DNA of 64,000 nucleotides from Trema orientale (taxonomy: Eukaryota; Streptophyta; Magnoliopsida; Rosales; Cannabaceae), in NCBI GenBank assembly GCA_002914845.1, contig JXTC01000007.1, positions 391,436-455,435 on the forward strand, given 5' to 3'. The notes below the pieces were generated by a model. It did no database searches. It had not been told where the DNA came from and worked only from the letters and a program-made list of their open reading frames with translations. The position numbers and the translations under genes are program-made. Shown piece after piece: positions 24,296 through 34,831 of the stretch. Position 1 is the stretch's first letter, and every line of letters starts with the position of its first letter.

Positions 24296-27100
24296 AAAAA
24301 AAATCATCTAAAGAACAAAGCAAAACAAAAAAATGTAAAATCTTTTTGCAATAAAAATTGAAATTATTTATCTGAGTTGTCTTATAATGTAACCAACTAA
24401 CCTTAAGACACAAGAGTTATTGAATCACAAGTTAATGTCAACATATCAATATTTTTTTTAACCCAATTTACCAAGCTCATATGAGTCATATCTTGTTGGA
24501 GATTTGGTGTATGTTTCATTTCACCTACATTCTCTATGTGCATCTACGTATGATTTTTTTTTTATGTGCTAATATTATTGATTGTATACATTATTTATTT
24601 ACTTTAAAATAAATTCCAATGTAATTAAAAAGTTTTTCCTAATAAAAAAAGAAATAAAATTTATTGTCAACCCCACTTAGATAAAATGGAAATGTGATGT
24701 ACGCTATCTTGAGAAGATTTCCGTATTTCATTTTATCTATACAAATCCTAATTGTGTGATAATAAACAAAAATACGAGAAATATTCAATGGCTCTTAATT
24801 GAAATATTAAAAACCTAATATGACTATAGATAATCTCAATGGAAGGTAAGATTACGATACATTAGGGTTAGACATAACAAAAATATAATAACTTATTTCA
24901 TTTATATAGTATTATCATCATTCTATTTTTTTTTTTTTTGAAAAAGAAAGAGTTAATCATCTTATTAACCCTTATACATCTAGTGATGTAAATGAGGCTC
25001 AACAAGACCAGAGAGTACCTCCCAGCCACCGATCTTTGCCCTCATTTTAATCCCTATCCTCGGCTCCGTCCTCATTTAAATGGGGACAAGGCGAGAAATA
25101 CATGGGTACAAGTTTCCGCTTTAAAACCTATTTATTAAAAAATAAGTTAAAAAATTAAGAAAAAGACTAAGTAAATGTTTTTAAAATATTCTTTTTAATG
25201 TTTCTAAATATAAATATCATGAGATTTGTGTGTACACCATTATAATCTTAGGAACGAAAAAACAATAATATCCTCCATTAAAACTAGATTAATCTATATT
25301 ATTCATCTTAATTTTGAGAATATTATTGCATTTTATCAATTAAAATTATTCAAAAAGTCAATCCAGGGTATTAATTTTCAGAATTTCTTAATCTCAGGGT
25401 ATCATTTTATTGAGTCCAAACTTCGGGATTTAAATTGCAGAACATCCAAACCTCAAGGTATTTTTTTGAAATTATCCTTTATTATATTCAACGAGTTTTA
25501 AAAATACATATAATATATAAAGGCATATATGTATAACGGGGCGGGCGTTGGAGTGGGGAATACAATCCGAACATACTCCGGTCCCATTTTTAACATCCTT
25601 GTATGCTTACATTTTAGTTCTTAAAAAATGGTATAAATTTGGCACCCATGCTAAGTTTTTCACTTAGTTTTATCCATTAAATTTTCAAATATCCAATACA
25701 CTACTCAAAATATGAGAACACGTCATAATATGACTTCGTATTTAAATTTTTTATTTTCTTTCTCTTTTTTAAAAAAGAAATCTTATGTGTTTTAAGAAAT
25801 ATGAGAAAACCCCCTAAATTTAATTTTTTTAATTACAGAACGCCCTATAATTTGACTATTTTTGAAATCCAACATTTTCATATAAACCAAATTAGGTAAA
25901 ATAAGAAACAGCAAAATTACCTTTAATGGACGGTAGATTTAGATTTATATATTATGGCTGGAAACAAGATTCTAAGTCATAGAATTAATTGATGTCCAAT
26001 TATATGCTTTGTCTATGACTATTTTATATTGAAAAATTAACAGTTCATGTGTAATAATTGTATTAACTCAAGGATCATTATTATGTAAGTTGAAAATTCT
26101 GTGGGTAAAGAAATACTGATATAGTGGGTATAATTCAGGACAAATATAAAGATGTCAATTTCACCGAATAAGGTAGTGCACCGGTCCGAATGGGGCAGAC
26201 TTTCATCATTATAAATGGTACAGGGCATGGAGCGGGGATTTTTCGTTTAATATTTAGCGGGGTGGGGTGGGCTTGGGATTGAGTATCCCGCACTGACCCC
26301 GCCCCGATTATATATAAGTTAATTTCTATTTTTTTATATAATAGTGATTCAAGTAAATGTTTTTTAAAAAGAAAAAAAATCTAATAATATAAAGTCATAT
26401 ACTAATATTTTTTGAGTTATTTGGGATTGTGTTAGCTTTATGAATGAATGATATACTATATGATTTTGGTATTAAATATTTTATATTTGACAATTCTAAC
26501 ATGTTAAAGTTTTATTTGAATGTGTTTTTTAGTTATTTAGGTCTAAAATTGGAATTTTCAATGAAGTTAACTTTAATTTTCATTATTTTTTGATGTATTT
26601 AAACTTTTAAAATATTTGAACTAACATAGAATTGTTTAATTTATTCAAGATGACTATTCCAAATGAGGATCCTAATATACTAATGAGGAAATCGACCACC
26701 AATGGAGATTCCCGGAAATCGTCCTGCACTAAATAAAATGGTGAATGATGCGGGAATGATATAGTATAATAATAATAGAGACGGAAATAATAAACACAAA
26801 ACTGGTCCGTTCTGCCCCGCCCTATTTTGTCCTGTATTCAACCCTTTAACATTATTATCTCAAACGCCGTCGTTTTAGGACCAGATGCACAACGAACGAA
26901 AGGGCCGGGGAGAAACACGTGGTGGAATCAGACTTAAGAGACCACGGGAGAAGAGTAGACGGTAGAAAAACAGGGAAATCATTTAAAGGATTATATTAAT
27001 GGAAAATCCAACCAGAAATAATAGAGACAGAAGATAATATATTTAATTAATAAAAATATATAAAAAAAATAAAAATAAAATAAAAAGTAAAAACGAACGG
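24296..27100. other. AT-rich spacer with diverged repeats
   Basis: No gene is seen. A G/C-containing segment at about 24980-25120 (phrases such as CCCTATCCTCGG and GGGGACAAGGCGAG) and another at 25538-25610 (GGGGCGGGCG, later GGTCCCATTTTTAACATCC) look like the two outer ends of an element related in style to the one at 26150-26860. The reading frame at 25226-25501 has no recognisable domain. Confidence 0.45.
26150..26860 (+). mobile_element. Dispersed short inverted-repeat element, copy 1
   Basis: About 700 bases, from GATGTCAATTTCACCG (26152) to TGCCCCGCCCTATTTTGTCC (about 26832), match 53655-54325 in the same orientation over their whole length, with shared phrases such as TAGTGCACCGG, TTTTTCGTT, CGATTATATATAA and TGTTTGAT/TTTAAT. 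Copy 2 ends CATTGACATCC, the reverse complement of the GGATGTCAATG-like start, so the element has short terminal inverted repeats. The ends are GC-rich and the interior AT-rich and non-coding. It is non-autonomous; the superfamily is uncertain. Confidence 0.65.
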
Positions 27101-27298
27101 TGTTGATAAAGCTCATTCTCTAATCTGAGTCGTCTCCTACCTCCTCTCTTCTCCAGCGTCCGATTCCATTCCCACCGATCTAAAGCCCTCTCCCACTCTC
27201 GCGCCCATTTTTACAAACAAACCAATCACTGGTAGTAACTTACAAATACGCACACAACACCTCTCTTTTTCTCTCTCTTATTACTCGCTTTCTCTCTC

Positions 27299-27420
27299 TA
27301 TATCTATATCTATATCTATATCTATATGTGTGTGTATATATGTATATTTATATCTATCTAGTTTCTTTGTGTGTCACTTTCGCTCAATTATGGCGGAGCT
27401 AGGGTTTGCGTTTTTGTTTC

Positions 27421-27451
<31 letters not shown>

Positions 27452-27520
27452 CGTGTTGTTGTTCCGTGGTTGTTGGGTTAGGGTTTCGGGTGTGCAGCAG
27501 CAGCAGCAGCAGCGGCAGCG
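27299..27520 (+). promoter_or_regulatory. NF-YB leader with three microsatellites and an overlapping upstream frame
   Basis: The region before the NF-YB start contains TATC/TATCTA repeats (about 27299-27326), a (GAT)n run (about 27421-27450) and a (CAG)n run (about 27496-27512). An upstream ATG at 27390 opens MAELGFAFLFL followed by nine Met and later six Gln residues; it ends at 27539, past the NF-YB ATG at 27521, so the two frames overlap. If it is in the mRNA, this uORF would be expected to lower translation of the main frame. Confidence 0.5.
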
Positions 27521-29973
27521 ATGGCGGAAGCTCCGGTGAGCCCAGGTGGAGGGAGTCACGAGAGCGGTGACCAGAGCCCTCGCTCCAATGTTCGCGAGCA
27601 GGATCGGTACCTTCCCATAGCCAATATTAGCCGGATCATGAAGAAGGCCCTTCCTGCCAATGGAAAGATCGCTAAAGATGCTAAGGAGACCGTACAGGAG
27701 TGCGTCTCTGAGTTCATTAGCTTCATCACCAGCGAGTATGGAGAGATCGAATTTCACTTCAATTTTTATTGTTGTTATCGTTTCTCTGTTTTGAATTTGG
27801 CTTAAATTGTTGGGCTTGTTTTTTAATTTGAGTTATGGTTTAGGGCGAGTGATAAATGTCAGAGAGAAAAGAGGAAGACAATTAATGGTGATGACTTGCT
27901 TTGGGCTATGGCCACTTTAGGGTTTGAAGACTATATAGATCCCCTTAAGATTTATCTTACCAGATACAGAGAGGTAATTCCCAATACCCTTATGCTCTTT
28001 TGTGCTTTATCTTCATATCTAATTGATTGCTCAGTCTTATTACTTGGGTTCCTAACACTGAATTTTATACATGTTTTTTTGCCAATTTCATTTTGGTTAT
28101 TACTATCCTTTAACAAGTTTCTCTACAAGCTCAAACTAACTCACTCTTTTGCTTGGTTTGCTTTTGGTGTCCCATTTGGATGTTGCAGATGGAGGTAAGT
28201 TATGACTCTTTATATTCTGTTACATTTTCATTTTTTGAATTTTTTTTCCTTGAATTGATGTGTTTTTGGAGTTAATTCTTTCCTATTTTGCGAATTCTGA
28301 TATCTGACAGGGTGACACCAAGGGATCAGCTAAAGGTGGAGATGCTTCTGCTAAGAAGGATATTCAACCTAGTCAAAATGCTCAGGTTGATTATTATCTA
28401 TGTTTTTAAATTTTTAATTTCAAATTTTATTAATGAGGGTATTTATATATGGTTGCCAATCCAGTAGGTATTTTTCCTTTTTTTACCTATGTGTAGTTAT
28501 TTTTTTTTAGCCGTTGGATCATTAATCATTAATGTTATTTCTCTCTCCTACTTTTTATAATAAAAAAATGTGCATGATAAATTTTCATTGGCCAAATTGA
28601 TACCTATGCATAGGTAAAAAAAAAAATACCTACTGGATTGGTGCCCTTTATATATTATATATATATATGCAGCAAAGTTCATAAAGTTTTAATGTCTATT
28701 ATGAATCTTTCAGCTTGCCCATCAAGGTTCTTTCTCGCAAGGTGCTAATTATACAAATTCTCAGGTAGAATCTCTCTCCCTCTCCTAGTAATTATCATTA
28801 TTGTTGTTACCATTGATATTGCCCTCATAAGGTCAAAACTCACTGGTGTTAAGAGTGTAAATAGGACTTTTCCATTTCTTATACACATTATGGCCAAAAA
28901 ATTATTTAGCCTCAAGTTAGTGCAGCAATTTCTTCCACTTTACTTTATTTTATGTTTTGTCTGAACCAAATTGCTTTTACGATTGATGTACATACTGTGT
29001 AATACATGTTGCATGCATACACTTGTATGTACTTAGTAACTTTCCGATAAAATGGTATTGGTTCCTTCTCTATTTCCTTGTTGTAATAGCAAAGTGATTA
29101 TAGGGAGTAGTTTTCTGCTCAAACAGGGGTTTTTATTAGTGCTTAATGGGGGAAAATGTTATTTTAGGTAGCCATTCAGTAAGTATGATGCTAGTTTTTG
29201 TGATATACTTTTTAAGGGATTTTTTTTTTCTCTCCTTTTAATGCACTCATTGAATTTGATTTCACAACTTAAATGAGGGGAGACAAAAATTTTTCTACTT
29301 GCCAAAACTTCCTTCATTTTGGTGGTTTTAATGGAGAACCTTCAATAGAATGATAGGGAAGGAAGGGGGAAATTGAACTTGTATGATGGACATTTTTCTG
29401 TGGATGTTTCGAGTAATGATTCTAAGATATGATAGTTGCTTTAACATATAGGAGAAAGACATGTATATATGATATTATTATTAGATAGTTTTTTTAACAA
29501 GAAGCCGACATAAAAGACAAGAGCACCAGGAAGCTTATTGTACTTGCATATAGAACTTTAAATGATGAGAAGTGAAAAAGGGAAGCTTATTCTTTGGGCT
29601 AGGATTTTTCGTATGGGTAGGTTAATTGCACTGATCTGACTCTTGGTACTTGCACTGAATTACCATATAGCATGTTTAACTCTCAGTAACGCTTTTAGCT
29701 GGATTGGAAAAAGATTATCCTAAATCATCTAAGGGGGACAATGAGGAATTCACTAGGTAGCAACTTACTGAATTAAGATTCGCCTTGATAATTGCATTCT
29801 TGTTCTGAAATGTGTATTGTCTTCCCTTTGCTATGCAATCAGTTTCTTCCCTTTTATCTTTGTTTGCAAGTTGTGAATGAATTTGTTTGCTGGTTCTAAT
29901 ACTTCCTATATCCGTCTAATGAATGTAGTCACAGGCTCAACATATGATGGTTCCTATGCAAGGCACAGAGTAG
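27521..29973 (+). CDS. NF-YB: NF-YB subunit of the CCAAT-binding factor (NF-YB8/NF-YB10 clade), 173 aa
   Basis: Histone-fold transcription factor subunit that pairs with NF-YC and then binds CCAAT boxes with NF-YA. Exons: 27521-27735, 27844-27973, 28189-28194, 28311-28385, 28714-28764, 29929-29973. All phases agree, including a 6-nt exon (ATGGAG, Met-Glu). The core contains [38 protein letters not shown] and [18 protein letters not shown], followed by [22 protein letters not shown]. The tail, ending MMVPMQGTE, is typical of the NF-YB8/10 group. It is not the LEC1 type, since the LEC1-specific Asp in the core is absent. The exon 4 donor GTTGAT is weak. Intron 4 contains a MITE. Confidence 0.94.
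28189..28194 (+). other. Six-nucleotide exon of the NF-YB gene
   Basis: TTGCAG precedes and GTAAGT follows the bases ATGGAG. Including it restores the family sequence YREMEGDTKGS across the exon 2 to exon 4 join; skipping it would keep the frame but delete Met-Glu. Confidence 0.85.
28455..28645 (+). mobile_element. MITE in NF-YB intron 4 (copy 1 of a family)
   Basis: About 190 bases bounded by inverted repeats: CCAATCCAGTAGGTATTTTT near 28458 and its complement ending CCTACTGGATTGG near 28642. Inside are ACCTATG..TAG and its inverse CTATGCATAGGT. A related copy in the opposite orientation lies at 55790-56005 and shares GCCGTTGGATCA (GCTGTTGGATCA there) and ATGATAAATTTT. It is non-coding and non-autonomous. 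Confidence 0.85.
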
Positions 29974-32655
29974 AGATTGGTACTTCTTCAATCAGTGCCA
30001 TAAATGGAGCTTCCCATTGAAGAAGATCTCGGTCCTTGCCCACAACAAATTCATAATAAGTTATTTCTCTAATGTGAACACTGACATGTTTGGGTGGTTT
30101 TGGTGCCCCATGTCTATTATATTGTGGTAATGTTTGTATATTGAGAAGTCATTTGGGTAGATTGACTATTTAAGGAGTGTGCTGTAAATCTTGGGAGCAT
30201 CTAGTATTCTGTCATTTGTGTAACTGTTAATTTCTAGGACTATTGGTATGGAATTGGTTTGGAAATTCATGCTATTTCAATATTTGCAAGGGAAATGTAG
30301 TTTTACATACAAGATATGACATTTTTGCATCTTAATAATTGAGGTTTATTCCAGTAGATACCAAGCAAGAAGAAGGAATATTGTACAGGTAATTTTTGTG
30401 ATTGAAATCGCATGCCGTAGAAAATTTACAATATCTTTAAATTGTGTAAATTCTAGACTCCCCACAGAGCTGAAATCATGCAGAATTGATTCATTGATAT
30501 AACAAATTGGCAATGTTTTATTAAAAAGCTAATTGACCTGCAATTGTTTTTGAAATTAAAGTCCTGGCAAATTTTTGACTTTTGAGTAGCAACATATAAG
30601 ATTTTCGAATGCTATTTGTTGTGGTTTGGCTTTTTGAATGTTTTTAACGTGTAGATAGAGATGCTTGAAACTTTATGGTCAATGCTGGAGTCTCTGTCGA
30701 TTTGGAATAAGAAAAAGGCTAGATATTTGTTTTGCTACATATGATGAAGTAATTTTCTTGTTGACACGTTGTCCTTGGTGCTGGTGCTAGTAACTTCTTT
30801 CGTTATTTCCACTTTTCTTGTCAAAAAGACAAATTTGTGTTCTATTATCAAAGTAAAAACGTAAACATCGGTTATAACAATGATGTTCAAGTATTTTAAA
30901 TCATCTTGATTTTTGACCTCTCCATAGGAAAAGACTCGGGAGATTGTGAATAATTTTTCAATGTAGACAATGATGTTCGTTTATTTTTAGGATAGCAAGG
31001 AAACTTTCGTGAAATTTCCTAGTATCAACGTCTGATAATGTAGAGGTGGGGATTTCTATTTGACCCTTTTATACAATTATTTTTTTAGCTACTGTTGTGT
31101 TTTTCCGTCATTGAAGAGACTAGACTGGTATGAAAAAGTGTTGGTGTTGATATGGACGTTTCTTATTATAAGGCACAGTTAAGTGTCCCATATTAAATAT
31201 CTCCACCTTCAACGATTGCCCTTAAACATGGCTTTTGACTAAAGTAGGACTCAAGGACATTTCTTTATATAGTTTTCATATAACAACAAATATGTATTTC
31301 ATTAAAAAACTTTCTGTGGGCAATGCAATATACAAATATGAAATCTAATATAACTGAGTAAACACGCCGAGAAATATGATCTTTTTTGGTTGTGAAGACC
31401 AAATTCCACGTCAAGACTTTACTTTGGCGTGGCCATAAACAACTCCATACTTTCAACAAAGTCTGCTTTTATTACGAACCAATCCCACAAGTTCCTTCCC
31501 CTCTACGTAGTGGATTTGTAGCTCAATACACCTTGAGAATCAGCATAATTTGTTCTTTGTTAAAAGCAACATACAAGGAAGAAAAATTCCGCCCGGCTAA
31601 ACTGGAGTATACCACTCAAAAGAAGAAACCCAAGTAATGCATAAATATATCATCTATATATTATTGATGGTATTTATATTTAAAGTAAAAAAAAAAAAGG
31701 AAAGAAATTAACATATATAATGGTAGAAATCTACAAATTTTTTTTTTTTCGATATAGAAATATACGTTATAAAAGTTTTTATGAGTTCCATAGAGAACGT
31801 TGTTTTCTAAACTACTCACTTTCCTATATAATACACTGTCTAACAACACAAATTACTATTTGGAAAAGGTTAAAACTCTTCGATCAAAGGATAAAAGCGT
31901 TAAGTTTGAGATATAACAAAATCAGGGTTGTTCTTTTACCATATAATTGGATTGGCCATCGAAAAAGCGGGAAAAAACAGATTTTTTCTAGGGAAAAAAA
32001 AGTTCATATAAACTTGTTATAGTATTAGGTGATTACGGTGGTCAGTCGAAATGACTCAAAATAATAAATCAAGGCCAAATTCTACTAATAAATTATACAT
32101 TTTTTTAATTAGGTGATTACGGTGGTCACTCAAGGCGACTCACATTCGTAATGCGAGCCAAATTCCAACGATAAACTTATAGATTTTTCAATTCCAAAAA
32201 TGTAATTCTCTTTACATCCAAACGTAATACCTCAATTCCCCATTTCTAAACTTAACACTTTTACATATAAAAAATCAAAAGAATTACAAAAATATGGAAG
32301 TCAAGCTTTTTCAAATTTTCGTACTAGTTTTATCATAAAAATATCACTTTTAAAAAAAATTTAGAAAGATATAATTTTTAAAATGGTTACTGGTTAATAA
32401 TTTCTGAAAATTGGTTACCGATTACTGGTTATCAGTTATATACTAGTTATAAATACTTTTAGTTACTAGTTACCAGTTTTCAGAAAATAGTTACTAATTA
32501 TTATTTTAAAAAATGGTATGTTTCTAATTTTTTTTTAAAATAATATTTTTATAATAAAAATAGTACCGCATCTTAAAAAAAATGTTAACCACCGTATTTT
32601 TTAAATTTTTTCCGGAAAATACCGTATGTCTAATTTTCCCAACTTATTTATACCT
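29974..32655. other. NF-YB 3' UTR and gene-free spacer
   Basis: The 3' UTR probably extends to about 30340. The rest is AT-rich spacer; reading frames up to 100 codons (31265-32022) have no recognisable domain. At 32027-32110 and 32111-32194 an 84-base unit beginning AGGTGATTACGGTGGTCA is tandemly repeated with many differences. A TGGTTA/CTAGTTA-rich stretch at about 32380-32500 is low complexity. Confidence 0.5.
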
Positions 32656-32657
32656 AA

Positions 32658-33512
32658 GGGGCTGTTTGGCATCATAACTAAAAAAATAGTTTTTTGTTTT
32701 TAAAAGCAGAAAACTATTTTCTGAGAATAAGTAAGGGTATTTGGCATTGTGCTCTGAGAACAGTTTTTGAAAACAGAGTTAAATAAAACAGAAAATTCAT
32801 ATAACAACAAAATATTGTTTTTAATGTGTTTTCTTAACTTTTTATTTTTCTAAAAAATAAAAATAAAAATTCTCTTTATATGACATTCATATACACATTT
32901 TCTTATAATTTTCTCTCTCATAATTTTTTCTCATCACTTTCTCTAACCACTTTCTCTCTCATAACTTTCTCTCTCTTCATTCTCTTAATCCTCATTCCCT
33001 CTCATCATTTTCTCTATCCTCATTTTACTCTATCATTATCTCTCTCGTCATTTTCTATTCCTTCATTTTTTAATCAAATTATCTCTTCTCGTGCTTTATT
33101 GCTATTTTGTTTTTTATTATTTTTTTATCTTCATGCATTTTTATCACTTTTTCTCTCTTGTGTGTTTTCATTAGTTTTTTTTTCTTATACCTTTCTCAAC
33201 ACTTTTTATTTCTATATTCTCTCTTATCATTTTTTTTCTCATTATTATCTTTCATCATCTTTTCCTTTGCAACTTTTTCTCTTCTCATTCCCTTATTTGA
33301 ATTTATCTCTGGTCACTCTCTCTTAACTTTTTTTTTCTAAATATTTTTTTATAATACAAATATGATTTTTTATATTCATATAATTTTTTTCCTTTAAAAA
33401 TATTTTTAAAAAATATTTGCCAAACGCCCATTATTTTATGAAAACATTATAAAACAGTTTCTCTTCTAAACACATCTCTGAAAATAAAAAACAAAAAACA
33501 ATACCAAACAGG
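32658..33512 (+). mobile_element. TIR element with GGGCTGTTTGGCATC ends
   Basis: It begins GGGGCTGTTTGGCATC (about 32658) and ends ATACCAAACAGGC (about 33512), imperfect inverted repeats of the kind seen in many plant hAT-like and MITE elements. The interior, at about 32890-33340, is a pyrimidine-rich tract of TCTCTC and TCATTTTCT phrases that creates a 148-codon frame without protein-like composition. No transposase is seen, so it is non-autonomous. Confidence 0.65.
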
Positions 33513-33965
33513 CTTAAATTTCTCTCTATTTAATTTCACTTGGGTCTAACCGTCTAAGTTGAGGCATCCCCAGGGCCTAATAAACACCAAAAAATGGGCT
33601 GGGCCCGATGTCGAAAACGACGTGAACATAAAAAGGCGGTGCCACATCATCTATCTAATCCAACGGCGGAAAAATCTCATCACATTCAACAAAACTTTCT
33701 CTGTTTCTCACAATCTTCTCCCTGCCACGTCAACCATTTTTCCAATCCCATACCTAATCAGACCCAATCAACCAATCAAGCCCCGACGTCTCAGGTGTAC
33801 CACATTATTTACCATGCACCTGAAGCACACCAAATCAATCAGCCTAAGCTTTTGATAGAATCAAATTAAAATCTGAACCAGTAATAAAAACATATAAATA
33901 TTCAAAAATAATGATATATATATATATCAAGCTTTGGTAGTAAAAAACTTGCGCCGTGTTGTCTC

Positions 33966-34819
33966 TATAAACCTTTTCATCACCATCATCATCATCATCA
34001 TCATCACCGCCATCGCAGTCCGTAATTTGATCTTTCAGAGCAAGCATCTGCTTTAGAACAACAGGACGACTTCGTTTCGGCCCCCAGAAAAACCCTGATA
34101 AAGAACAATTCTTAATTATTTTTTTGGAGGTCTTCGACTCCTTCGAAGACCGATTACGGCAATTAGGTACCCCGAAAAAGAAAATTTTGGGTGGAATTTT
34201 ATATTTTGGTCATAATTTTTCCGATTGATTTTCCTGTGTTGATATATTGCTCCCTTTGTTTTTGGCTATTGTTACTGCACATGCACTTGTATGTTGGAGA
34301 AACCGGAATGAGTATTCGAGTGTATATGTATAAATATATATAATATATATATATGCATATAAAGTTTGCATTACCCTGGTCGTGTGTCCCTGATGAGTCT
34401 GTTGATATGTGAATAAGCGAGACTCTAAAGTTTGGTTGTTTTCCTAGTTGGCGGTGCGGTGCTTTGTTTTGGCCATCCCTTATTTGGTTTCAAGTATGAA
34501 ACTGATCACAACGAGTTCTTTTTGGGTGCTTAATTGCGTCTGGTGCTGGTCATTAGATAAATTTTGATTCAGGGTTTTTGGGTTGGAGAAAAATTGGTCA
34601 TTTAATAGAAAAAAGTTTCAGTTATAGCATTGTAACCTTTTTATGTTCTTTTTCCCTGTACTTTCTTAATTGGATTTCTGGGTTATTCGCGTTTTGATGA
34701 TTTGTTCGTGATATTGCCTGCAATATTTGAGGTGTTGATTTTAGCTTAGTTTCAACCATTGACTGTGTTTTTCTCTGATCATGGATGTGGGTATTTATTG
34801 GATTTTCTTTTGGTTTCAG
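33966..34819 (+). promoter_or_regulatory. UPL4 promoter core, leader and leader intron
   Basis: TATAAA at 33966-33971 is followed by a (CAT)n microsatellite (about 33979-34008) and a leader. A donor GTACCCC after GGCAATTAG at about 34167 and an acceptor TTGGTTTCAG ending at 34819 suggest a leader intron of about 650 bases, leaving only ATTGAGTAGTAA before the ATG. Within that intron lie TA-rich runs near 34325-34360. The assignment is inferred from signals only. Confidence 0.4.
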
Positions 34820-34831
34820 ATTGAGTAGTAA

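Noticed and set aside
32880..33340. 148-codon Ser/Phe/Leu-rich frame
   Set aside because: Low-complexity TCTC interior of a TIR element.
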